The notes under the pieces were generated by a model. It saw nothing but the letters and a program-made list of their open reading frames with translations. It was not told where the DNA came from and ran no database searches. Positions 16,379 to 24,571 of a DNA stretch of 64,000 nucleotides are shown here, piece after piece; within the stretch, counting starts at the first letter, position 1; every line of letters starts with the position of its first letter. Both the position numbers and the translations under genes were made by a program. The DNA is taken from NCBI RefSeq assembly GCF_017313085.1, contig NZ_JAFLNF010000003.1:62001-126000 (forward strand), in the 5' to 3' direction. This DNA is from Roseibium limicola (GTDB lineage Bacteria; Pseudomonadota; Alphaproteobacteria; Rhizobiales; Stappiaceae).

Positions 16379-17254
16379 TTACAGTTCCTTCCGGATGTTC
16401 ACAAAGCGCATCATGATGCCGATCATCAGAAGCACAGTGCACAGCAACACGACCGACGATGCGGCAGCGGCCGGGTATTGCAGCAGAGAGATTTCATTGG
16501 AGATGATGCGGCCGACCGAGGCACTCTGACCGCCGGACATGTGACGTACTGTAATGACATCGCCCATGACCAGCGTGACAACGAAGATTGAGCCGATCAT
16601 GATACCTGGCTTGGTCAGCGGGATGATCACGTTGGTCAGGATCTGAAGGCCGGAGGCGCCAGCATCGCGGGCAGCCTCAATCAGCGATTTGTCGATGCGC
16701 ATCATGGTGTTGAAGATCGGTACGACCATGAACAAGGCGTAGAGATGGACAAAAGCCAGCACCACCGCGAAATCGGAATACAGCAGCCAGTCCAATGGCT
16801 CATCGGTGATACCAAGAGACTGCAACATGGAGTTGGCAATGCCGTTACGGCCCAGGAACGGGATCCAGGAAATCATGCGGATGATGTTTGAGGTCCAAAA
16901 CGGAATGGTGCAGACCAGAAACAGCGCAATCTGGGCCGGCAAAGACTGGACGTGAAAAGCCAGGAAGTAGGCCACGGAAAAGCCAATGGCCGCGCAGAAG
17001 ATCCAGGTGATGACGACGAACTTCAACGTCTTGAGATAGGTTGCCCATGTCACCGCCGAAGTCAGGTGGAACATGTAGTTATCCAGGTTGAAGTCCGGAT
17101 AGAATGACCATTCATTATAGCTCCAGAAGCTGACCGAGACGATCGTGGCTATGGGCAAGAGCAGGAAGAATCCGAGCACCAGGGTAAGCGGCGTGACGAG
17201 CGCCCAACTGACGCGTTCCGCCCGCTTTTCGGGGTCGAGTGCCTTTTTTTTCAT
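16379..17254 (-). CDS. ABC transporter permease (PotB type)
   Basis: A 291-residue inner-membrane protein with six helices; the charged N-terminus (MKKKALDPEKRAERVSWALV) is cytoplasmic. The EAA loop is LIEAARDAGASGLQILTNVIIPLTKPGI (about residues 190-217). It pairs with the downstream PotC-type permease to form the translocation pore. It lies 140 bp downstream of the binding-protein gene, and that gap holds a strong hairpin (17309-17325) which may reduce permease expression relative to the binding protein. Confidence 0.9.
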   Translation of the reverse strand: MKKKALDPEKRAERVSWALVTPLTLVLGFFLLLPIATIVSVSFWSYNEWSFYPDFNLDNYMFHLTSAVTWATYLKTLKFVVITWIFCAAIGFSVAYFLAFHVQSLPAQIALFLVCTIPFWTSNIIRMISWIPFLGRNGIANSMLQSLGITDEPLDWLLYSDFAVVLAFVHLYALFMVVPIFNTMMRIDKSLIEAARDAGASGLQILTNVIIPLTKPGIMIGSIFVVTLVMGDVITVRHMSGGQSASVGRIISNEISLLQYPAAAASSVVLLCTVLLMIGIMMRFVNIRKEL

Positions 17255-17308
17255 CTATCAAACTGCCTGGATTCGTTCTGCCGGGAATGGTTGACGTGGA
17301 TTGCCCGC

Positions 17309-17325
17309 CCGGCCCAAAGGGCCGG
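17309..17325 (-). other. Intraoperonic hairpin between binding protein and permease genes
   Basis: A perfect 7-bp inverted repeat, CCGGCCC and GGGCCGG with a 3-nt AAA loop, sits in the 140-bp gap between the substrate-binding protein gene and the permease gene. There is no T-run. Such hairpins often stabilise the 3' end of binding-protein mRNA or partly attenuate downstream transcription. Confidence 0.6.
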
Positions 17326-17394
17326 ACTGACATGTTTGGCACAGATGCCAGCGGAGACAGGAACCCCTCCGGCGTCTGCGGGAAATCGCGAACC

Positions 17395-18687
17395 TTAGGC
17401 TGCGATGAACTCGTTCCACTTGCGGACCATGTACTGGTTCTCGTCCATGACGGCGTTCCAGCATGCAACAGCGCCCATACGGTCGTAGAAGGAACCACCG
17501 TCGCGAACTTCGCCGGCCTGCGCCATTGCGTCACCGAACGGGTTCTTGATGACGTCCGTGGCTTCCTTGCCTTCAAACCAGTAGCCCCATTCGTTGGCGT
17601 CCATGAACTCCTTGGAGGTTTCCGGCACAGCAGAGTAGTAGCCCTGACGCATGAGGAAGCCGCCGACCCAACCGGACAGGTACCAGTTGATGTATTCGTA
17701 AGCTGCTTCCAGCTCGAGACCGGACAGGTTCGCCGACAGGCCGAGACCACCACCCCAGGAACGGTACCCTTCCTTCAGCGGCTGATAGACGCAAGGAATG
17801 CCCTTAGACTTCACAGCCGTGATTGCCGGGGACCACATGGACTGGATGACAACTTCGCCAGATGCCATCAGGTTGACGCTTTCATCGAAGGACTTCCAGA
17901 AGGCACGGAACTGGCCGTTCTTCTTGGCTTCCGTGAAGATCGCCATGGTCAGGTCGATCTCCTCGCGGGTCATGTTGCCCTTATCCGGATACTTGTATTC
18001 ACCCATGGCTTCGACAACCATGGCCATGTCCATGATGCCGATGGAGGAGATGTCGAGGATGGAGGCCTTGCCCTTGAATTCCGGGTTCAGCAGCTCAGCC
18101 CATGAGTCGATCGGACGGCCGATGAGGTCGGGACGAATGCCGAGTGTATCGGCGTTGTAGATCGTCGGGATGAGGGTCATCCAGCCGGTTTCAGTTTCTG
18201 AGAACGTCTTGCTTTCCGGACCTTCCGTGAAACCAACCGTATGCGGTGCAGTCCCCTGAGCTATGGTGCTCTCCGGTGTCAGCTTGCCGCTTTTGAAGGT
18301 GCCGACGATCTTGTCGTAGTTCTTGATCTTCGAGGTGTCCATCGCCTGCAAGTTGCCGGCACCCCAGACCTTCTTACAGATCCAGTACTCGATGTCGGCA
18401 ATGTCGAAGGACTTCGGCTGCGTGGCTGCGCGCTGGGTGACGCTGTCGGAATCCAGAGCCGTCATTTCCAGGGTAAAACCAAGATCTTCCTTCACCTTCT
18501 TGCCAACCTCATTGAGGTTGGAAACGCCAGTACCGAACTGACGCAGGGTGATATCCTTGATGTTCTGCGCCCAGATGGTCGGGAAGCCAGTGATGGCGCC
18601 CGAACCGATGGCAGCGCCGGCAGCAGCAGCGCCGCCCTTGAGAACACTGCGGCGGCTAAGGCCCTTCGTGTCGAGTTTCTCAGTCAT
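17395..18687 (-). CDS. ABC transporter substrate-binding protein (PotD-like), Tat-exported
   Basis: The 430-residue protein begins MTEKLDTKGLSRRSVLKGGA, a twin-arginine signal (SRRSVLKG) followed by an Ala/Gly-rich hydrophobic stretch; cleavage is likely near IWAQN. Folding in the cytoplasm before export is therefore expected. The rest is a type II periplasmic binding protein resembling PotD/SBP_bac_8, with an aromatic-rich middle (WGGGLGLSANLSGLE, YEYINWYLSGWVGG). It is longer than PotD itself, about 350 residues. The ligand could be a polyamine or an amino-acid derivative such as a hydantoin; the racemase in the same operon favours the latter, but this is inference. Confidence 0.9.
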   Translation of the reverse strand: MTEKLDTKGLSRRSVLKGGAAAAGAAIGSGAITGFPTIWAQNIKDITLRQFGTGVSNLNEVGKKVKEDLGFTLEMTALDSDSVTQRAATQPKSFDIADIEYWICKKVWGAGNLQAMDTSKIKNYDKIVGTFKSGKLTPESTIAQGTAPHTVGFTEGPESKTFSETETGWMTLIPTIYNADTLGIRPDLIGRPIDSWAELLNPEFKGKASILDISSIGIMDMAMVVEAMGEYKYPDKGNMTREEIDLTMAIFTEAKKNGQFRAFWKSFDESVNLMASGEVVIQSMWSPAITAVKSKGIPCVYQPLKEGYRSWGGGLGLSANLSGLELEAAYEYINWYLSGWVGGFLMRQGYYSAVPETSKEFMDANEWGYWFEGKEATDVIKNPFGDAMAQAGEVRDGGSFYDRMGAVACWNAVMDENQYMVRKWNEFIAA

Positions 18688-18770
18688 ATTCCTAAACTCC
18701 TGTTCCCCAGTGGAGGTTTCGGCCTGTCCTGTCTTGGGTGCGGATGAGGCCGGATACGGCGGCTTGTGGG

Positions 18771-19781
18771 TCAGGCCGCCAATTCATGGGCATCTTCCGG
18801 CTTCCAGCTAAGGAAGACGGTCGAGCCAATCTCGATCGGACTTGCAAAGAAGTCGGCGTCTGACATGGAGGCCACCAGTTCGCCCTCGTTCCCTGCATCA
18901 ATCGACAGGGTGACGGTCGACCCGAGGTACTCGACGTCGAGAACCTTGCCGGAAATTGCTTCGCCTGCCGGCAAGGCAGATCGACTGACCATCAGGCGGT
19001 CGGCGCGCAGCGCCAGCGGTTGCGGGCCGGTCTTCAAGACGTTATGGCCGCCAATGAATTTCGCCACGAACTCGGTCTTCGGTGCGTTGAAAACGTCACG
19101 CGGGGCGCCTGCCTGCTCGATCAGGCCGTTGTTCATGACGATGATATCGTCGGCCAAAGCCAGGGCTTCGTCCTGCGAGTGGGTGACGTGGATGAACGAG
19201 ATGCCAAGCTCACGTTGCAGGCGCTTCAGTTCGGCACGCATCTTGATCCGCAGAAACGGATCGAGCGCAGAGAGCGGCTCATCAAGAAGCAGGACGGACG
19301 GCTCAGTGATCAGGGCCCGTGCCAGAGCGACACGCTGCTGCTGACCGCCGGAGAGTTGGGCCGGAAGACGGTCGGCATACCCAACCATGTCCACCAGATC
19401 CAGAAGCTCCATGGCCTTCTTTGCCCGGACCGCCTTGTCGACGCCTTTCATCTTTTGAGAAAAGGCGACATTCTCAACCACGTTGATATGAGGGAAGAGC
19501 GCATAGCTTTGAAACATCATCGCCGTGCCGCGGGCTGAGGGCGGCAAATCGGTAATGTTGGCGCTGCCGAGAAGAATGTCTCCTTCGCTGACATGCTCGT
19601 GCCCGGCAATCATGCGCAGGGTCGAAGACTTGCCGCAGCCGGACGGGCCGAGAAGGCAAGAGTACGTGCCAGCCTTGAAGCTGTGATTGATGGCCTTGAC
19701 CGCAACAGTGTCACCATAACGTTTCGTCGTGGCAACCAGCTCCAGTTTCTGGATCTTGGCGGTGTCTATCGTCTGTTTCAT
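18771..19781 (-). CDS. ABC transporter ATP-binding protein (PotA type)
   Basis: A 336-residue ATPase with Walker A GPSGCGKSST (about residues 42-51), Q-loop MMFQSYALFPH, signature LSGGQQQRVALARAL, Walker B VLLLDEPLSALD and the switch His in FIHVTHSQDEA. The C-terminal TOBE domain (about 250-330) is typical of the CUT1/PotA group. It is the promoter-proximal gene of the operon: ATPase, binding protein, PotB-type, PotC-type, racemase. Upstream lies a 243-bp divergent region shared with a GntR regulator. Confidence 0.93.
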   Translation of the reverse strand: MKQTIDTAKIQKLELVATTKRYGDTVAVKAINHSFKAGTYSCLLGPSGCGKSSTLRMIAGHEHVSEGDILLGSANITDLPPSARGTAMMFQSYALFPHINVVENVAFSQKMKGVDKAVRAKKAMELLDLVDMVGYADRLPAQLSGGQQQRVALARALITEPSVLLLDEPLSALDPFLRIKMRAELKRLQRELGISFIHVTHSQDEALALADDIIVMNNGLIEQAGAPRDVFNAPKTEFVAKFIGGHNVLKTGPQPLALRADRLMVSRSALPAGEAISGKVLDVEYLGSTVTLSIDAGNEGELVASMSDADFFASPIEIGSTVFLSWKPEDAHELAA

Positions 19782-19925
19782 GGGCAGCAGCCTTCAGCGT
19801 GTGTCCGTGGTGCCCCATGAATTGCAACGGTCGTGCCAAGTCGCATAAGTGGCTTGAATGCGCCATTCTTGCGGTTTTGAGTGCTGGCAAGGCGAGATCT
19901 CACGCACAATTTTTAATCACATAGA

Positions 19926-19949
19926 ATACAAATTGAACAATTATTGTAT
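19926..19949. promoter_or_regulatory. Candidate GntR operator
   Basis: An imperfect palindrome in the AT-rich divergent region: AATTG and CAATT around AA form the core, flanked by outer arms ATACA and TGTAT (with a 2-nt bulge on the right). FCD-type GntR regulators bind short dyads of this sort. Its location 76 bp before the GntR gene and 145 bp before the transporter operon fits control of both. Confidence 0.5.
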
Positions 19950-20024
19950 ACGATTTTAAATTGCCCCTCCTGCCCGCCTCGTCTAGACTTCCTCCATGCA
20001 TAAAAACAAACAGGGTCACCCGAC

Positions 20025-20765
20025 ATGGCCAAGCCCATGACTGACCTGATGGACACGCCTGCGGGCCATCAGCATCCGCTCTTTCCTCTGCCCCCTGGCA
20101 GAACCCTCGACATCTGCACAGAACTACACAGCGCCATTCTGGAGCACCGGCTCGCACCGGGCACCAAACTGTCTGAAGATGAAGTGGGTGAGATTTATGG
20201 CGCCAGTCGTACGGTGGTTCGCGCTGCACTTCAGGCTTTGGCTCATTCAGGCATGGTTGCGATCGAGAAAAACCGGGGCGCCTTCGTCGCCAAGCCGACC
20301 GTCCGCGAGGCCCATGAAGTGTTTCAGGCCCGAGCGCTGATCGAGCCTGCTGTGGCGCGGATGGCAGCGGAGGCCATGACAATTGAGCACCTGGCCCAGC
20401 TGAAAGCGCATTTGGATGCGGAGCACGCCGCCTTGCATGATGGCGACATGGGCAAGGCTTTGGCTCTGTCCGGGAATTTTCACACGGTGATTGCCGAGAT
20501 TGCGGATCAACAGGTGCTGACTCAAATGGTCCGCTCGCTGATTTCCCGCTCGTCGCTGATTATCGCGCTTTACTGGAAGCGCGCCGACACGGCGTGCGAA
20601 AGCCATTCGCACCATGCCTTGCTGAAAGCCTTTGAGGAGCGCAACGGCCGCGCTGCCGAAGATCTGCAGAAGAGCCATATCATCGATCTGCACTCCGGCC
20701 TGAATCTGAAGCAACAACCCGAGGCCACGCCTTCGCTGGCAGAGGCACTGACCCGGCGCGGGTAA
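20025..20765 (+). CDS. GntR family regulator with FCD domain
   Basis: A 246-residue regulator. The winged helix-turn-helix occupies about residues 25-90 (LAPGTKLSEDEVGEIYGASRTVVRAALQAL, then GMVAIEKNRGAFVAKPT). The all-helical FCD effector domain (about 98-225) contains the usual metal-type His and Asp positions (ARMAAEA, HAALHDGDM, NFHTVIAEIAD, ESHSHHALLKAFEERN). FCD regulators bind organic or amino acids. It is divergent from the ABC-transporter/racemase operon and is the obvious candidate repressor. No strong Shine-Dalgarno precedes 20025; an ATG four codons later is an alternative start. Confidence 0.92.
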   Translation: MAKPMTDLMDTPAGHQHPLFPLPPGRTLDICTELHSAILEHRLAPGTKLSEDEVGEIYGASRTVVRAALQALAHSGMVAIEKNRGAFVAKPTVREAHEVFQARALIEPAVARMAAEAMTIEHLAQLKAHLDAEHAALHDGDMGKALALSGNFHTVIAEIADQQVLTQMVRSLISRSSLIIALYWKRADTACESHSHHALLKAFEERNGRAAEDLQKSHIIDLHSGLNLKQQPEATPSLAEALTRRG

Positions 20766-20808
20766 CAGGGGCGTTCCCGATCTCGTGCCTCTTGGCGTTT
20801 AAAGACAA

Positions 20809-20840
20809 GAAAACCCACCGGCAGCCCCCCGCCGATGGGT
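20809..20840 (-). terminator. Terminator of the TonB receptor gene
   Basis: Arms ACCCACCGGC (20813-20822) and GCCGATGGGT (20831-20840) form a 10-bp stem with one G-U pair. On the minus strand it is followed by TTTTC. A second, shorter GC hairpin lies just before it at about 20849-20867. Confidence 0.7.
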
Positions 20841-20883
20841 CTTCCTTCAAGGGGCCTGCGCGCCCCCTGGTTGTCTTGTGAAG

Positions 20884-22893
20884 TCAGAAGGTCTTGGCAA
20901 CCGTCAACTTGAACGTCCGGCCATCGCCGTTTTCCTGAGACAGGTAGTTGGTGTAGGTCCGGTCAAAGACGTTCTCTACCCCGAAGACCACATCCGTACC
21001 CTGAAGCAATCCATCTTCCGGCTTCCAGACGGTCTTGAAGTTATGGATGGCATATCCGCCGGTTTCCGACAGACTGGAGACGCGATCCTGACCTGCGTTG
21101 AAAACGGCTTCCCAGCTGACATCAAGATTCCAGGTCGGGAAACGGGTTCCCACGGTCCAGCGGGCCTCATCGGCAGGAACATACGGCAGCCATCCGGAAG
21201 ACCCGTACTGATTGCTCAGATCATAGCCACGGATCTGAGAGTAGCTGAACATGGTGTAGAAGCGTTCGGCGTCATAGCGCGCTTCCACTTCGAAGCCTTC
21301 CACTTTCGCTTCGTCAGCCTGAGTCGGGCCATCGATCATGTTTTCGATGTTGTTCTGATAGACGCTGAGCTTGGCTTGAAACACATCGCCATCAGTGATG
21401 AAGCTGCGGTGATCGTAAGAAACACCGGCCTCATAGTTCATGGCCGTTTCTGGTTCCAGCTCGGTCGTGACGCTGGTGTTGTAAAGCTCATCGACCGTCG
21501 GCAACCGATCCGTATAGGCGACGGAACCAAAGACATTCAGGTGATCGGTGAGCGCGTAGACCGCTTCAAAGCTTGGAGAAATAGCAAAGTTGGTGCTTTC
21601 GGCGCCATAGCCGCCTGTCGTGCCATTCAATGGCTCAATCTTCTGGAACTCGAAGCGAACCGTCGGCGTCAATGTCAGTCGACCTAACTCGATCTTGTCC
21701 TGGGCAAAGGCTGCGAGCTTCGTGCTGCGCCCATCCGGATTGGATGAGGAAGAGTTGCCGTTGTAGGAGGCAATACGGTCGTAGATCGATCCGTCAACGC
21801 CATAGATCAGAGAATGGGCAAACGCGCCAGTTTCAAGCCGCGATGTGTTTTCCGCCCGGACGGTATAGAACTCGTTGTCAAAGTCGACTTCTGTCGTTGA
21901 GGCGAACATGGGAATTGAGGAATTGGACTGCTCGATTTCCTGTTTGCGGTAGCCCACTGACAGCTTGAAGTCGACGAGATCGTTGTCACTCGGGTTGTAG
22001 CCATACTCCAGATTGGCTTTGTTCTCGACGACATCGCGATCGACAAAACCGAACATGGTGAAGCTTGGGACCAGCGCGCTGTACGGTACATTCGTCAGCT
22101 TAGCTTCACCATACTGATAACTTGCCTTGATGCTGTGCGCCTTGGTGTCGCCAAAGGTGTATTTGCCACTCAAGAGGCCGAAAGGCGTTCCGAAGTCCGA
22201 CCCATCAATGTCATTGCCGTCACCGTCGACGTGAACATCGCTATAACGGTAGCTGAAGGCACCCAGCAGTTCGAGGTTTTCCAGCGGCTGAGCAGCCACG
22301 TAAGACGATGACAGCAAGCCGTCGCCATTGCTGGAGTATTCAAGCTTCTGACGCGCCATGAACCTGTCATCGCCTTCCAGCAAATCGCTGGCATCCTTGG
22401 TTTCGGCAATCACTGCCCCACCAATAGCGCCAGAAGAAAACAGCCCCGTCCCGGCCGGTCCACGGTAGACCTTGACGTTCTTGAGAAGGTCCGGCTCGAT
22501 GAAACTCAAGGACCCGAGGCGGTAAGCTTCGTCCGACCCGGCACTGACACCATCGACCGACACAGCCACACGCTGATCCGACCCGTAAGTGCCGCCTTGG
22601 CTGCCAAAGCCACGAATGTTGATGGCCTGCCCCGCCGGATTAGAGGAGCCGGCAACTGACACGCCTGGAACGCTGGCCAGAAGTTCTGCAAAGCTTCCCG
22701 CCTGCTTGACTTCAATCTCTTCCGCGTCAATTTCGCTGACAGCAGCGGCGGTATCGGTTGCCACATCAGCACTGTCGGTGTTGACGACAACCGAACTCAG
22801 TTCCGTTTCCTGAGCAAGCACAGGAGAAATAACAACGAGAGAAGAGAGAACGGTGCCGGCAAGCAACATCGTCCTGAGCGCATGAGTGTTCAT
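20884..22893 (-). CDS. TonB-dependent outer membrane receptor
   Basis: The start at 22893 gives 669 residues with a signal peptide (MNTHALRTMLLAGTVLSSLV, cleavage after VLAQ). A plug domain follows (about 45-160: ELLASVPGVSVAGSSNPAGQ, INIRGFGSQGG, VKVYRGPAGTGLFSSGAIGG), then a 22-stranded barrel ending in the C-terminal aromatic TVAKTF. A TonB-box-like segment ELSSVVV lies just after the signal. The barrel includes the YTDRLPTVDELYN region seen in haem/haemoglobin and siderophore receptors, so an iron compound is a reasonable guess, but the ligand is not readable. No exbB/exbD/tonB or periplasmic partner is adjacent. It is transcribed alone, convergent with the GntR gene. Confidence 0.92.
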   Translation of the reverse strand: MNTHALRTMLLAGTVLSSLVVISPVLAQETELSSVVVNTDSADVATDTAAAVSEIDAEEIEVKQAGSFAELLASVPGVSVAGSSNPAGQAINIRGFGSQGGTYGSDQRVAVSVDGVSAGSDEAYRLGSLSFIEPDLLKNVKVYRGPAGTGLFSSGAIGGAVIAETKDASDLLEGDDRFMARQKLEYSSNGDGLLSSSYVAAQPLENLELLGAFSYRYSDVHVDGDGNDIDGSDFGTPFGLLSGKYTFGDTKAHSIKASYQYGEAKLTNVPYSALVPSFTMFGFVDRDVVENKANLEYGYNPSDNDLVDFKLSVGYRKQEIEQSNSSIPMFASTTEVDFDNEFYTVRAENTSRLETGAFAHSLIYGVDGSIYDRIASYNGNSSSSNPDGRSTKLAAFAQDKIELGRLTLTPTVRFEFQKIEPLNGTTGGYGAESTNFAISPSFEAVYALTDHLNVFGSVAYTDRLPTVDELYNTSVTTELEPETAMNYEAGVSYDHRSFITDGDVFQAKLSVYQNNIENMIDGPTQADEAKVEGFEVEARYDAERFYTMFSYSQIRGYDLSNQYGSSGWLPYVPADEARWTVGTRFPTWNLDVSWEAVFNAGQDRVSSLSETGGYAIHNFKTVWKPEDGLLQGTDVVFGVENVFDRTYTNYLSQENGDGRTFKLTVAKTF

Positions 22894-23209
22894 GGCACAA
22901 GTCCTTGGATGGTTTTTTGGGAAGGCTGGCGGAGCAGCATGGCTCTCGCTGGCAAGACAGAGAATGTGGGTCACATATCGAATGCGATGGCGCTTCCGCG
23001 AGCAGCAACCCTTAATACCTGAGCATAAACATCATCTTTTATAAAGTTGACTAAAAAATTCAATTTTAACCAGAAACCCCATTGTAAAACAATCAATGTT
23101 GCATTTAAGCCACAAACGCTCTTTGCTTGAGCTGTGGTCATTGTCACCGTCCGCCTGACACAGCGATGAAATTTCGCTGCGGCTTTCCCGCCTTGAAAGA
23201 TCACAATAC
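22894..23209. other. Intergenic region upstream of the TonB receptor
   Basis: About 316 bp of non-coding sequence; 23030-23110 is AT-rich and presumably carries the receptor promoter on the minus strand. I could not recognise a clear Fur, RirA or Irr box. Open frames in it lack ribosome sites and family features. Confidence 0.5.
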
Positions 23210-23236
23210 AAAAAGCCCGGCGCGGGGCCGGGCTTC
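23210..23236 (-). terminator. Terminator of the cyd operon
   Basis: Perfect 8-bp arms AAGCCCGG (23213-23220) and CCGGGCTT (23228-23235). On the minus strand the stem is followed by TTTTTG. It lies 41 bp beyond the cydX stop. Confidence 0.85.
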
Positions 23237-23277
23237 TGATTGTCCTGTCGCGAAGACAACTGATTTGCCTCTTCGGC

Positions 23278-23397
23278 TCAGCTTTCGCGATGGGTCGCCT
23301 TGCGCTTGTCTTCTTCACGCAACTCAAGCCACATGGCGTTGAGGATGGCAAAGCAGCAGGCCAGCGGCATTCCGAGAAGCCAGGCAAAGTACCACAT
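23278..23397 (-). CDS. cydX: Cytochrome bd accessory subunit CydX
   Basis: A 39-residue frame, MWYFAWLLGMPLACCFAILN followed by AMWLELREEDKRKATHRES, with the canonical CydX/YbgT start MWYFAWxLG, one transmembrane helix and a charged tail. CydX is a small subunit that stabilises the haems of cytochrome bd oxidase. It begins 12 bp after the cydB stop on the same strand and has a Shine-Dalgarno (GAGGAGTAAGAC read on its strand). It is too short for ordinary ORF cut-offs, but the motif and position make it certain. Confidence 0.95.
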   Translation of the reverse strand: MWYFAWLLGMPLACCFAILNAMWLELREEDKRKATHRES

Positions 23398-23409
23398 GTG
23401 TCTTACTCC

Positions 23410-24567
23410 TCAGTAGGCCGTGTCATTGTTGGTTTCGATGTGCTGCTCATCCACCCGGCCCCACAGGACCTTGTAGACCCAGGCCGTGTAGACGAGGATC
23501 AGTGGCAGGAAGATTGCCGTAGCGATCAACATGTTGAACAGGGTCGCATGGCTGGAAGCGCTGTCCCAGACTGTCAGGCTCGCCTCAGGCTGTGATGAAG
23601 ATGGCAGCAGGAACGGGAACATCGAGAGACCTGCAGTGGAAATGATGCCGACGACCGAGAGCTTGGAACATACAAACGTCAGCTTCTCATAGCTCGTCTG
23701 CAACCCGATCACCGCACCGATTGCCCCAAGAAACCCGAGAATAGGAGCAATCATCATCCACGGGTGCGCAGCATAATTTGCCATCCAGGCGCTGCCATCC
23801 TTGACGACCTCCTTCATGGTGATGTTGGCAGCCATCTGCGGATCGACTTCACTCGTGATGCGATACCCTTCGACAAACCCACTGGAAACGAGAAAGCCCC
23901 CGACCGCGAACAGAACGATCGCAAGGATCCCGGCGAAGGTACCGAAACGGCGTCCCCTGATGGCAACGTCTCCTCCTGCCCGCATAGCAAGCCATGCGCC
24001 TCCGTGCATCACCAGCATGCTGACGGACAAGAGACCGCTCAACAGTGCAAAAGGTGAAAAGAGCTGCAGGAACGCCCCTTCGTAGGTCATCCGCAGATTG
24101 TCATCCAACGTGAAGGGTACCCCTTGCAACACGTTGCCAACCGCAACGCCGAAGACCAGCGCCGGGACGAAAGACCCGGTGAAGAGCGCCCAGTCCCAAC
24201 TGGCGCGCCAGGTCGGATCGGGCCGCTTGGAGCGGTACTTGAAGGCGACCGGGCGCAGGATCATCGCCGCCAGAACGATGAACATGGCAAAATAGAAGCC
24301 GGAAAAGGAGATCGCATACAGCGGCGGCCATGCGGCGAAGATCGCCCCACCACCGAGAATGAACCAGACCTGATTGCCTTCCCAGGTCGGCGCAATCGTG
24401 TTGATGGCGACACGCCGCTGCACATCAGTTTCTGCCACAAAGGGCAATAGGGTTCCAACGCCCATGTCAAAGCCGTCAGTGACGGCAAAGCCAATCAACA
24501 AGATGCCAAGCAACGCCCACCAGATAAGCTTCAAAGTGGCATAATCGACGAATTCATAGAGGATCAT
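23410..24567 (-). CDS. cydB: Cytochrome bd ubiquinol oxidase subunit II
   Basis: The 385-residue protein starts MILYEFVDYATLKLIWWALL at 24567, five bases after the cydA stop. It has nine predicted helices and the CydB hallmark GFAVTDGFDMGVGTLLPF, followed by NTIAPTWEGNQVWFILGGGA and FSGFYFAMF. CydB pairs with CydA in the inner membrane; the complex oxidises quinol and reduces oxygen with high affinity and without proton pumping. Overlapping frames on the other strand are shadows. Confidence 0.97.
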   Translation of the reverse strand: MILYEFVDYATLKLIWWALLGILLIGFAVTDGFDMGVGTLLPFVAETDVQRRVAINTIAPTWEGNQVWFILGGGAIFAAWPPLYAISFSGFYFAMFIVLAAMILRPVAFKYRSKRPDPTWRASWDWALFTGSFVPALVFGVAVGNVLQGVPFTLDDNLRMTYEGAFLQLFSPFALLSGLLSVSMLVMHGGAWLAMRAGGDVAIRGRRFGTFAGILAIVLFAVGGFLVSSGFVEGYRITSEVDPQMAANITMKEVVKDGSAWMANYAAHPWMMIAPILGFLGAIGAVIGLQTSYEKLTFVCSKLSVVGIISTAGLSMFPFLLPSSSQPEASLTVWDSASSHATLFNMLIATAIFLPLILVYTAWVYKVLWGRVDEQHIETNNDTAY

Positions 24568-24571
24568 GCTC

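Noticed and set aside
22894..23209. Iron-responsive (Fur/RirA/Irr) operator before the TonB receptor
   Set aside because: The AT-rich stretch lacks a convincing consensus dyad, so the receptor's iron role stays a guess.
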